Assembly: GCF_000412185.1 (NCBI RefSeq)
Contig: NZ_ASJA01000018.1
Location: 1-64,000, forward strand
DNA from: Euryhalocaulis caribicus
GTDB taxonomy: Bacteria; Pseudomonadota; Alphaproteobacteria; Caulobacterales; Maricaulaceae
Direction: 5' to 3'
Length of the DNA stretch: 64,000 nucleotides
This document shows, piece after piece, positions 43,776 to 51,647 of this stretch; the first letter of the stretch is position 1; each line of letters opens with the position of its first letter. The translations under genes were made by a program, and so were the position numbers. The notes under the pieces are model-generated. The model made no database searches, had not been told where the DNA came from, and was given only the letters and a program-made list of their open reading frames with translations.

Positions 43776-43805
43776 TTCTCGACACGGCAAGGGGACTAGA
43801 AGCCG

Positions 43806-44150
43806 ATGGACACGATCATGGAATGGCTGCGCGCGGCGCTGGATTTTGCGCAACGGGGCTTCGCCGAAATCAACACGATTCAATATCTCATCATTGCGCT
43901 GATCAGCGCGCTTGTGATGGGCGGGTACGGGCAGATCGTCATCATGTCCGCCATCGCGGTGATTGTTCATGTGGCGGTGGACGCCCTGATGCCGGTGATC
44001 CGTTCGGGCGGCGATCTGGCGCTGTTTGTTCTGCCGAATTTCCTGACGGGTGCTTTCTGGCAAATGGCGGGGCTGCTCTATGTCGGGTATTTCATCGCCA
44101 TAACGGTGTTCTTCCTGATCAAGGCGTTGCTGTTCCGCGCCCGCGGCTAG
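43806..44150 (+). CDS. Small membrane protein, second of a paralogous pair
   Basis: 114 residues with three membrane segments (YLIIALISALVMGGYGQIVI, MSAIAVIVHVAVDAL and MAGLLYVGYFIAITVFFLIK). The ends align well with the protein at 43384 (MDTIMEWL; AGLLYVGYF), while the middle has diverged. Function unknown; a small membrane partner or modulator is conceivable. An enoyl-CoA hydratase gene follows after 90 bases without obvious link. Confidence 0.72.
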   Translation: MDTIMEWLRAALDFAQRGFAEINTIQYLIIALISALVMGGYGQIVIMSAIAVIVHVAVDALMPVIRSGGDLALFVLPNFLTGAFWQMAGLLYVGYFIAITVFFLIKALLFRARG

Positions 44151-44241
44151 GCGGGCGGCGCTGGAGCGGGCGTATTGAGTTTGCCGGCGGCGACCGGTAG
44201 CTGATGGGGCGTGTCTTGCGCGCTGCGCGAAAGGAAGCCCC

Positions 44242-45039
44242 ATGAGCGATGAGTCCCCCGTAATTCTTGACGCCTCCCCGGACGGCGTCGCTGCCGTGAC
44301 GCTGAACCGGCCCGAGAAACACAACGCCTTCAATGGCGACGTGGTGGCGGCGCTGGACGATATTTTCGAGACGCTGCACGCCAATGAACAGGTGCGCGTT
44401 GTTTTCATTCGCGGGGCGGGCAGAAGCTTTTCCGCCGGGGCCGACCTGGACTGGATGAAGGCGGCGGCCGATTACACCGAGAGCGAAAACCGCAACGACG
44501 CCATGGCGCTGGCGCGCATGCTGAAGAAACTGCACGACCTGCCGCAATTCACCGTGGCGATGGTGCAGGGGGCGGCCATGGGCGGCGGCGCCGGTCTGGT
44601 GGCGGCGTGCGACGCGGCCATCGCCATGAAAGACGCCAAGTTGCGCTTCTCTGAAGTCCGTCTGGGTCTGACCCCGGCGACGATCAGCCCGTATGTCGTG
44701 AAGGCCATCGGGCCGCGCTGGGCCAAGGCGCTGTTTGCCACGGGCGAAGGGTTCGACGGAAACTTCGCCGAACAGATCGGCCTGGTTCAATACGCAGTGG
44801 AGAACGAGGAAGAGATGGAGGCCATCGCCGAACATCTCACCCAGCTGATCTTCGACGCCGCGCCGGGCGCGGTGGCGGACGCCAAGAAGTTGGTCGACGA
44901 TGTTCTGGACCGGGAGATCGATCATGACCTCCTCTCCGACACCGCACACCGCATCGCCCATCGCCGCGCCTCCGAAGAGGGGCGGGAGGGCCTGTCGGCG
45001 TTCCTGGAAAAGCGGAAACCGCGCTGGTCGAACGGCTAG
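44242..45039 (+). CDS. Enoyl-CoA hydratase/isomerase, methylglutaconyl-CoA hydratase-like
   Basis: 265 residues, crotonase fold. TLNRPEKHNAFNGDVVAAL, the oxyanion-hole segment GRSFSAGADLDWMKAAADY, VQGAAMGGGAGLVAACDAAI and RFSEVRLGLTPATISPYVVKAIG match LiuC-type hydratases of leucine breakdown more closely than FadB-type ones. It would hydrate 3-methylglutaconyl-CoA, the product of methylcrotonyl-CoA carboxylase, whose beta subunit is encoded 15 kb away. The exact substrate is inferred. Confidence 0.82.
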   Translation: MSDESPVILDASPDGVAAVTLNRPEKHNAFNGDVVAALDDIFETLHANEQVRVVFIRGAGRSFSAGADLDWMKAAADYTESENRNDAMALARMLKKLHDLPQFTVAMVQGAAMGGGAGLVAACDAAIAMKDAKLRFSEVRLGLTPATISPYVVKAIGPRWAKALFATGEGFDGNFAEQIGLVQYAVENEEEMEAIAEHLTQLIFDAAPGAVADAKKLVDDVLDREIDHDLLSDTAHRIAHRRASEEGREGLSAFLEKRKPRWSNG

Positions 45040-45494
45040 ACCGCACTTTCAGACAGATAGGTCTCCAGGTCGGGCGCTGACTCGCCGATCATGTGGCGGA
45101 CATAGAGCTGACGCTCGCCCCACAGAACGTCGAGATCCCAGACGCAGACGGACTCGCTGGAGGCTGCCGGGCGGAAATTCGCCTCGTCCGGTTTACGCAC
45201 CCAGACGTGGAGGGGCAGTTCATTCTCGCTGTCCCACCAGGCCAGCACAACATAATCGGCCGTGCCGCCCTGATGCAGGATCAGGATGGCGGCGCCCGGA
45301 CGGTCCGTCGTCACGGCCGGTTCCGGCAGGGTCCGCATGGCCATGCGTATGCCCTCATCGAACCGCGCTTCGTCGAACGTCCCGCCCTCCAGCCAGATGG
45401 CGTAACGCTTGATGCGCCAGTCCTTGCGCGGCAGCGCGCCGAGATAACGGTTCGGGCGCGGGGCGAAGGGGCGAACTGGCTTGAAGCCGGTCAA
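45036..45494 (-). CDS. Uncharacterised conserved-looking protein
   Basis: 152 residues from TTG 45494, which overlaps the stop of the HIT gene (TTGA), the best argument for this start. Features: RYLGALPRKDWRIKRYAIW near the start, ILHQGGTADYVVLAWWDSEN in the middle and ESVCVWDLDVLWGERQLYVR near the end. The Trp/Asp/Glu-rich WWDxENE and CVWDL motifs recall a widespread family of uncharacterised bacterial proteins. No function is offered. Last gene of a coupled minus-strand run. Confidence 0.7.
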   Translation of the reverse strand: MTGFKPVRPFAPRPNRYLGALPRKDWRIKRYAIWLEGGTFDEARFDEGIRMAMRTLPEPAVTTDRPGAAILILHQGGTADYVVLAWWDSENELPLHVWVRKPDEANFRPAASSESVCVWDLDVLWGERQLYVRHMIGESAPDLETYLSESAV

Positions 45495-45931
45495 TCGAGT
45501 TCGCTGAGAGCTATGCCGATATCATCGGCAAGCTTTTTCAACGCCTCGTCATCGGCGCGGTCTTCGCCATGCCGTCCCATGTCACGCCCCTTGTATCGCG
45601 GAATGACGTGAAAATGGATGTGATGCACGGTCTGGCCGGCCTCCGCGCCATTGAACTGGCCGACGAAAACGCCATCCGGGTTCAGGGCTTTTTCAACCGC
45701 CTTTGCGACGCGTTTCACCTGCACGATCAACGCCTGAAGCGGAGCGTCTTCAATCTCCAGAATATTGCGGGCCGGGGACTTGGGTACGATCAGGACATGG
45801 CCGCGCGACTGCGGAAAAACGTCCATGAAGGTCATCGTGTCATCGTCCTCATGCACGATGATCGCCGAGGCTTCCCGGCGCAGAATTTTTGCAAAGATAT
45901 TCTGGTCGTCGTATTCGCCTTCAAGGCTCAT
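45491..45931 (-). CDS. HIT-family nucleotide hydrolase/transferase
   Basis: 146 residues. IFAKILRREASAIIVHEDDD, MTFMDVFPQSRGHVLIVPKS and the histidine triad QTVHHIHFHVIPRYKGRD are those of the HinT/HIT group, which hydrolyse nucleoside phosphoramidates or related nucleotides. The C-terminal tail is charged. Overlaps both neighbours by four bases, so the three genes are translated together. Confidence 0.93.
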   Translation of the reverse strand: MSLEGEYDDQNIFAKILRREASAIIVHEDDDTMTFMDVFPQSRGHVLIVPKSPARNILEIEDAPLQALIVQVKRVAKAVEKALNPDGVFVGQFNGAEAGQTVHHIHFHVIPRYKGRDMGRHGEDRADDEALKKLADDIGIALSELD

Positions 45932-46317
45932 ATCTGTCTCCTGAGCGCGCCTCTTAGCGCTTTAAGTCCATAGAACGCCAATATAAAAGGCATGAATAGC
46001 CAGCCTGCAAACCAGGCCAATCCAAAGCTGAACCAGCGCGGTTGTCGTTTACGAAACTCGCCATCCAGAGCCTCTGTTTCTTCCTCGATCTCCACGGCGG
46101 AGCTTTCAAGGGTCAGAAGATATGCAATGGCTTCTTCCAGTTCGTCTTCTCGAACCAGAATACGGATACCGCCCAGCGCGGGAACGACGACAAAATACAT
46201 CACTGCATAGTGCAGATCGGGAATACTGGCGTAAAAGCCGCCGGCCCTTAGTGCAGACTCGATGACGATCGCTTCTTCGATGGTCGAAACGCGGGTGATA
46301 GTGACAAGATCACTCAT
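45928..46317 (-). CDS. DUF2007-like protein with C-terminal membrane helix
   Basis: 129 residues. LVTITRVSTIEEAIVIESAL and GGIRILVREDELEEAIAYLL match the small DUF2007 (putative signal-transducing) fold, related in shape to PII/ACT-like domains. After an acidic stretch there is one membrane segment (FSFGLAWFAGWLFMPFILAF) and a basic end. Start codon overlaps the end of the upstream FemAB-like gene by eight bases. Confidence 0.78.
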   Translation of the reverse strand: MSDLVTITRVSTIEEAIVIESALRAGGFYASIPDLHYAVMYFVVVPALGGIRILVREDELEEAIAYLLTLESSAVEIEEETEALDGEFRKRQPRWFSFGLAWFAGWLFMPFILAFYGLKALRGALRRQI

Positions 46318-47491
46318 TCCCCACAGTCTTGCGGAAGGGCATGTGGCCGGTCAATTCGGCGATCTCCTCGCTCACCGCTGCGCGTTCGTGCTCCAGATAG
46401 TGGGAGACGGCGTCGCGGAAGCCGGGATTGGGAATCCAGTGCGCTGACCATGTGGCGACCGGCTCATAACCGCGGGCCAGCTTGTGCGCGCCCTGTGCGC
46501 CGGCTTCGACGCGATTGAGGCCGCGCTCGATAGCGGCGTCGATGGCCTGATAGTAGCAAAGTTCGAAATGCAGGAAGGGGCGTTCTTCGGCGCGGCCCCA
46601 GTAGCGGCCATAGAGCGTCTCGGAGCCCATGAGGTTCATCGCCCCGGCGATCCACTCACCGTCATCCTTGGCCATGATCAGGACGATACGATCCTTCATG
46701 CGGTCATGGAGAAGGTCGAAAAAGTCGCGATTCAGGTAGGGCTGGCCCCATTTGCGCGCGCCGGTGTCGAGATAGAATTCGAAAAAGGCGTCCCAGTGTT
46801 CAGGCTTCAGCTCGTCGCCCGAGAGACGGTGGATGGTCAGACCTTCCTGGGCGCGCGCCCGCTCTTTCCTCAAATCCTTGCGCTTGCGGGAGGAGAGGGC
46901 GGCGAGGAAATCGTCAAACGACTCATAGCCGCGATTGATCCAGTGAAACTGCTGGCCCTGCCGCATCATGTAGCCCAGCCGCTCCAGCATCGCCCGGTCG
47001 CGCTCGGCCAGGAAATTCAGGTGGAGGGAAGAAACGCCAACCCGCTCCGTGATCCGGGCAAGGCCGGCGGCCAACTGGTCCCGCCGCTGATCGGCGTCTG
47101 GCCCCGCCCCGGCCAGCAGGCGGCGGCCGGTGGCAGGCGTGAAGGGAACGGCGGCCAGCAGCTTGGGATAGTAGCTTCCGCCCGCGCGCTCATAGGCGTC
47201 CGCCCAGGCGTGGTCGAACACGAACTCACCGAAGGAGTGACCCTTTACATAGAGCGGCGCGACGGCGGCGATCGCGCCGCATTCCTCACGCAGCACGGCG
47301 TGGTGCGGCGCCCAGCCGGTCTGCTCGGTGGCGCAGCCGGACTCCTCCAGCGCCGCCAGAAAGTCCCAGCTCAGGAAAGGGTCGAACGGGTCTCCGGCCG
47401 GGTTGGCCAGGGCGTCCCACGTATCGCGGGCGATATCATGGATGCCGGAGGCGAGTTCGAGCGTGCGGTTTGCGGACATGGCGGAAGACAT
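46310..47491 (-). CDS. FemAB-like / GNAT-family protein (DUF482)
   Basis: 393 residues from ATG 47491 (a second ATG at 47479 is possible). The opening DPFLSWDFLAALEESGC, YVKGHSFGEFVFDHAWADAY, SSLHLNFLAERD and LSSRKRKDLRKERARAQEGL, plus LYGRYWGRAEERPFLHFELC, are those of the DUF482 group, two GNAT domains in the FemAB superfamily. Relatives transfer amino-acyl or acetyl groups; the substrate of this group is unknown. Confidence 0.86.
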   Translation of the reverse strand: MSSAMSANRTLELASGIHDIARDTWDALANPAGDPFDPFLSWDFLAALEESGCATEQTGWAPHHAVLREECGAIAAVAPLYVKGHSFGEFVFDHAWADAYERAGGSYYPKLLAAVPFTPATGRRLLAGAGPDADQRRDQLAAGLARITERVGVSSLHLNFLAERDRAMLERLGYMMRQGQQFHWINRGYESFDDFLAALSSRKRKDLRKERARAQEGLTIHRLSGDELKPEHWDAFFEFYLDTGARKWGQPYLNRDFFDLLHDRMKDRIVLIMAKDDGEWIAGAMNLMGSETLYGRYWGRAEERPFLHFELCYYQAIDAAIERGLNRVEAGAQGAHKLARGYEPVATWSAHWIPNPGFRDAVSHYLEHERAAVSEEIAELTGHMPFRKTVGNE

Positions 47492-47520
47492 AGGCGCCGC
47501 TGTGCGGGACTTCGACCGCG

Positions 47521-47973
47521 TCAGCGGATTTCGAACACGCCTTCCACTTCGACCGCAGCATTCAGGGGCAGGTTGACGGCGCCGACGGCGGCGCGGGCGT
47601 GGCGGCCCGGATCATCAAAGATCTCTACCATCAGGTCGGACGCGCCATTGATGATCTGCGGGATCTCCGCGAAATCGGGCTGGCAGTTCACGAACCCGCC
47701 CAGACGGATCACGCCCGTCACGCGGTCCAGATCGCCTTCGCAGGCCGTGCGCAATTGCGCGATCAGCGAGAGGCCGGAAACGCGGGCCGCCTTGTAGGCG
47801 TCCTCCGGCGAGACTTCATCGGGAACCTTGCCCGTATAGCCGGCCGAGATCTGGCCGGAGATAAAAACCTGATCGCCGGAGATGCGCCAGGGCACATAGT
47901 TCGCCACGGCCTTGGGCGGTTCGGGCAATTCCAGACCCAGTTCCTTCAGTCGCGCATCAATGCGTCCGGCCAT
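47521..47973 (-). CDS. RidA-family protein
   Basis: 150 residues. RLKELGLELPEPPKAVANYV at the start, VFISGQISAGYTGKVPD, RVTGVIRLGGFVNCQPDFAE and HARAAVGAVNLPLNAAVEVE give the RidA/YjgF trimer fold, with the Arg (in HARAAVG) that contacts substrate carboxylates. RidA deaminates reactive enamine/imine intermediates. The length and PEPPKAVANYVP start fit the longer alphaproteobacterial subgroup. First gene of the minus-strand block ending at 45036. Confidence 0.92.
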   Translation of the reverse strand: MAGRIDARLKELGLELPEPPKAVANYVPWRISGDQVFISGQISAGYTGKVPDEVSPEDAYKAARVSGLSLIAQLRTACEGDLDRVTGVIRLGGFVNCQPDFAEIPQIINGASDLMVEIFDDPGRHARAAVGAVNLPLNAAVEVEGVFEIR

Positions 47974-48083
47974 GAGCTGTCTCCTGCGAGCAAGTTTTTT
48001 CCTGCGGGCAATTAGGACGATGCGCAGGGGCGCGGCAAGTTCGGGGTTGATTTGACGCGCAGGTCATCGGCTAGGGTCCGGTC

Positions 48084-48944
48084 ATGGTCACCGAGTCACC
48101 GGTCGAGTTCGAAGCGCAGGACGGGCATGAGCTGTCGGGCGTGTTTATCGCGCCGGACGCGCCACGGGGCGGCTTGCTGATGTCGGCCGCTACCGGATAT
48201 CCGAAGGAATTCTACCGGCGCCTGGCGGCTTACGCGGCGGACCGCGGCTATACCTGTCTGATCTATGATTATCGCGGCGTGAACACCGGAAACGATGACG
48301 CGCTGGACGGTTTCAAGGCCGATGTCGAGGACTGGGGCCGGCTGGATTTCGCCGCCGCGCTCAGCGCGCTGGCGATCAAGGTCAAGGACAAGCCGATTGT
48401 CACGCTGGGCCACAGCGTCGGCGGCCATCTCATAGGATTTGCGGACAATTATGCGCGCGCCTGCGGGCATATTCATGTCAGCGTCGGGTCCGGATATTGG
48501 GGACACCATAAATGGCCGATGCCGCTTCTGGGACTGCTGCTGTGGTGGGGGTATGGCCCTGTCGCGCTGGCTACGAAGAATTACCTGCCCGCGGGCGGCC
48601 TGTGGAGCGGGTGCGCCCTGCCGCGCGGCGCTTTCGAGCAGTGGCGGCGCTGGTCCAATAACAGCCGCTATTTCCGGGACGATCTGGAGACAAGGCTGCG
48701 GCCGCATCATTTCGAGGACGTCACCGCGCCCATCCGGTCCTTTGTCTTTTCTGACGACCCCATCGCCAATCCCCGTACTGCCCGGGTGATACTGGACGCC
48801 TATCCCCGCGCGGAAACCGACATGCGTCTGATCAAGCCGGGCGATTTCGGATTGAAGAAGATCGGCCATGACGGGGCATTCCGCGCAAGGTCGCAGGCCG
48901 TCTGGGACGCGATTCTGGACGAAGCGGACGCGCTGATCGCCTAG
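48084..48944 (+). CDS. Alpha/beta-hydrolase fold protein
   Basis: 286 residues. Nucleophile elbow GHSVGGHLIGF with Ser in G-H-S-V-G, preceded by CLIYDYRGVNTGNDDA. The C-terminal half has FSDDPIANPRTARVI (Asp candidate) and KKIGHDGAFR (His candidate), completing the triad. Family members include esterases and thioesterases; the substrate is not readable. It converges with dinB, their stops overlapping. Confidence 0.82.
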   Translation: MVTESPVEFEAQDGHELSGVFIAPDAPRGGLLMSAATGYPKEFYRRLAAYAADRGYTCLIYDYRGVNTGNDDALDGFKADVEDWGRLDFAAALSALAIKVKDKPIVTLGHSVGGHLIGFADNYARACGHIHVSVGSGYWGHHKWPMPLLGLLLWWGYGPVALATKNYLPAGGLWSGCALPRGAFEQWRRWSNNSRYFRDDLETRLRPHHFEDVTAPIRSFVFSDDPIANPRTARVILDAYPRAETDMRLIKPGDFGLKKIGHDGAFRARSQAVWDAILDEADALIA

Positions 48945-50206
48945 GGCTTGTTCTGGCTGCGCAGGACGCGGCCTTTCACCACCGCATCGCCCCCGAACTT
49001 CAGCCGCGCCGCATCGCTGGCCCGCTCGGCCGCTGCGCGTTTCAACGCGCCGTCGTCGAACAGATCGCCCGCATCGCCCGTCGAAAGCCCCAGCTCCGAT
49101 ATGCCGATGCCGATCAGGCGATAGCGCGGGCCTGTGGCTTCGCCTTTCAGCAATTCCCGGCCGACCCTGAACAGGGCGTCGGCCAGCTGTGTCGGGGCGG
49201 TCAGGGTGCGTCGGCGCGTAATGATGCGGTGGTCGGCCCGTTTGAGCTTCAGGGTCACGACCTGCCCGGCGATATTATCGACCTTGGCGCGGTCGGCCAG
49301 CTTCACGCAGAGCGGCCACAGGCGATCCTCCAGCGCCGCGAGATCGCTGAGATCTTCGTTAAAGGTGGTTTCGCTGGAAACGCCCTTGCGCTCGCGCTCC
49401 GGATTGACGGCGCGCGTATCCTCGCCGCGGGACAGGCGGGCGAGGCGCAGACCGCTTTCGCCATAGCGCGCGGCCAGTTCCTTGTCCCCGGCGCGGCGGA
49501 TATCGGCCAGCGTGCGATAGCCGTCGCGCTCCAGCTTCTTTGCGAAGGACGGGCCGACCCCGAAAACGAATCCGACCGGCTTGTCCGCCAGGAAATCCAG
49601 CGTCTCGGCCTTGCCGATGATCGCGAAACCGTGGGGCTTGTCGAGGTCCGAAGCGGTCTTGGCGAGGAACTTGTTGTGGGACAGCCCGATGCTGACCGTG
49701 ACGCCGACTTCCTGATGGATGCGCTTTTGCAGCCGCGCCAGCGTCAGAGCGGGCGAACCGCCATGCAGACGATGCGTGCCGGTCAGGTCCAGAAACGCCT
49801 CATCGATGGAGACAGGCTGCACCAGGGGGGTCACGTCCTGCATCATCTCGCGGATGCGCTTGCCTTCGGTGGAATATTTCCGTCCCTCGGGCCGGATGAC
49901 GATGGCGTGCGGGCAGGCTTTCAGCGCCTTGAACATCGGCATGGCGGAATGAATGCCATAGGTCCGGGCGACATAGCAGGCTGCGGAGACCACGCCGCGG
50001 CGGCCGCCGCCGACGATGACCGGCTTGCCTTCCAGCTCCGGATTGTCGCGTTTTTCGATGGAGGCGTAGAAGGCGTCGCAATCGATATGGGCGATGGAGA
50101 GGGTGTGCAGCTCCGAGTGCCGGATCAGGCGTGGCGAGCCGCACGCCGGGCACCGCGCCGCGCCGTCCGGCGCGTCGGCGAAACAGTGCCGGCAGAACCC
50201 GTCCAT
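48941..50206 (-). CDS. dinB: DNA polymerase IV with N-terminal zinc ribbon
   Basis: 421 residues from ATG 50206 (TGAGGT upstream, just after the kinase stop). Residues 5-22 contain CRHC and CPAC, a four-Cys zinc ribbon of the alphaproteobacterial DinB type. The Y-family polymerase follows: SIAHIDCDAFYASIEKRDNP, PVIVGGGRRGVVSAACYVAR, and the catalytic PVSIDEAFLDLTG. IGLSHNKFLAKTASDLDKP and FGVGPSFAKKLERDGYRTL complete it. Error-prone translesion polymerase. No LexA box was seen by eye in front. Confidence 0.95.
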   Translation of the reverse strand: MDGFCRHCFADAPDGAARCPACGSPRLIRHSELHTLSIAHIDCDAFYASIEKRDNPELEGKPVIVGGGRRGVVSAACYVARTYGIHSAMPMFKALKACPHAIVIRPEGRKYSTEGKRIREMMQDVTPLVQPVSIDEAFLDLTGTHRLHGGSPALTLARLQKRIHQEVGVTVSIGLSHNKFLAKTASDLDKPHGFAIIGKAETLDFLADKPVGFVFGVGPSFAKKLERDGYRTLADIRRAGDKELAARYGESGLRLARLSRGEDTRAVNPERERKGVSSETTFNEDLSDLAALEDRLWPLCVKLADRAKVDNIAGQVVTLKLKRADHRIITRRRTLTAPTQLADALFRVGRELLKGEATGPRYRLIGIGISELGLSTGDAGDLFDDGALKRAAAERASDAARLKFGGDAVVKGRVLRSQNKP

Positions 50207-50210
50207 GACC

Positions 50211-51143
50211 TCATTCGCTCCACAGCCACGCGGCGCCGCGCACGCCGCTGGAGTCCCCGTGTTTATGCCGCAGGACCGGCGTCTCGAACATATCGGAGAA
50301 CACGTGCGGACGGATTGCGCCGGGAAGGTCGCCATAGAGCCGGTCGATATTGGACAGGCCGCCGCCGAGCACGATCGCGGACGGGTCGAAGACATTGACG
50401 ATCAGGCCCAGGGCCCGGCCCAGACGGCTGACCAGCCGGTCCAGCGTGTTCACCGCGCGGCGTTCCCCCGCCGCGGCGCGATCGGCAATTTCGTGGGCGG
50501 CCATGGCCCTTCCGCCCAGAAGGCGATAATCGGCGGACACCGCCGGACCGGACAGATAGGTTTCCAGGCAATTATCCCGGCCGCACCAGCAGGCGCGGTC
50601 AGGCCTGTCGTCAGAACCGGGCGCGGGCAGGGTAATATGGCCCCATTCGCCGGCGATCCCGTGAGCGCCTTCAATCAGGCGTCCCTGATGGACCAGGCCG
50701 CCGCCGCACCCGGTCCCCAGAATCACCCCAAAGACGGAATCATGGCCTTGGGCCGCGCCGCCGCGCGCTTCTGACAGTGCAAAACAATTCGCGTCATTGG
50801 CAATTTTAACATTTCGGGCCAGCGCCGTTTCCAGATCGCGGTTCAGCGATTTTCCGTTCAGCCAGGTCGAGTTCGCATTGCGGATCAGACCGGTTTCCGG
50901 ACTTGGAGAGCCGGGAATGGCGAATCCGGCGGGTTGGCAGGCATGTGTTTGAATCCCCGTGACAAGTTCGCGGACTGTGGCGATGGCGGCGTCGTAATTT
51001 CCCGGATTTGGCGCACGGCGGCGTTCAAGAACGGACCCGTCCCCGCCGATCAGCGCGGCCTCGATCTTGGTGCCGCCGAAGTCGACGCCCAGAAGCGGAA
51101 AAGCATTGTTTTGCGCGATCTCCAGACTCCATCCGTTAATCAT
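50211..51143 (-). CDS. ROK-family sugar kinase
   Basis: 310 residues. ATP-binding LLGVDFGGTKIEAALIG near the start, IANDANCFALSEARGGAAQG, VFGVILGTGCGGGLVHQG, the catalytic EWGH in GIAGEWGHITLP, and the ROK zinc motif CWCGRDNCLETYLSGPA. GSPSPETGLIRNANSTWLNG fits the fructokinase/N-acetyl-sugar kinase branch. Sugar specificity is not certain. dinB follows after four bases. Confidence 0.9.
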   Translation of the reverse strand: MINGWSLEIAQNNAFPLLGVDFGGTKIEAALIGGDGSVLERRRAPNPGNYDAAIATVRELVTGIQTHACQPAGFAIPGSPSPETGLIRNANSTWLNGKSLNRDLETALARNVKIANDANCFALSEARGGAAQGHDSVFGVILGTGCGGGLVHQGRLIEGAHGIAGEWGHITLPAPGSDDRPDRACWCGRDNCLETYLSGPAVSADYRLLGGRAMAAHEIADRAAAGERRAVNTLDRLVSRLGRALGLIVNVFDPSAIVLGGGLSNIDRLYGDLPGAIRPHVFSDMFETPVLRHKHGDSSGVRGAAWLWSE

Positions 51144-51272
51144 TTCATGAGGCTATCCTTGTGCCCGTCCACCGTTGATTAACTCGCTTGAGCTAAGACA
51201 TCGGCCATGGGTGAAACGGGGATAGAGAAATCTCGTCTTAACGGGAAGATGTCAGGCGCTATGCTGAACGCC

Positions 51273-51638
51273 ATGTCGAAAACGGTCCTCATTGTCGAAG
51301 ACAACGAGCTGAACATGAAGCTGTTTCGTGATCTGCTCGACGCGCACGGCTATGAGACCTTGCAGACCCGCGAAGGGCTGCAGGCTTTGGAAATGGCGCG
51401 GGAACATCGTCCCGACCTGATCCTGATGGATATCCAGCTTCCGGAAGTGTCCGGTCTGGAAGTCACGAAATGGATCAAGGAAGACGACGATCTCTCGTCG
51501 ATTCCCGTTATTGCAGTGACCGCTTTCGCGATGAAGGGCGATGAGGAACGCATCCGCAAGGGCGGGTGCGAGGCCTATCTTTCCAAGCCCATCACTGTTT
51601 CCACCTTTATTGAGACCGTAAAGCAGTTTCTCGACTAG
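51273..51638 (+). CDS. divK: Single-domain response regulator DivK
   Basis: 121 residues from ATG 51273, the family start [20 protein letters not shown]; in-frame ATGs at 51249 and 51261 would add residues not typical of DivK. Phosphoacceptor Asp53 in [19 protein letters not shown], switch Thr in [15 protein letters not shown], Lys in YLSKPI. DivK, phosphorylated at one pole, acts through DivL/CckA to lower CtrA activity. It shares an operon with pleD, as in Caulobacter. Confidence 0.95.
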   Translation: MSKTVLIVEDNELNMKLFRDLLDAHGYETLQTREGLQALEMAREHRPDLILMDIQLPEVSGLEVTKWIKEDDDLSSIPVIAVTAFAMKGDEERIRKGGCEAYLSKPITVSTFIETVKQFLD

Positions 51639-51647
51639 GGGGCTGCG

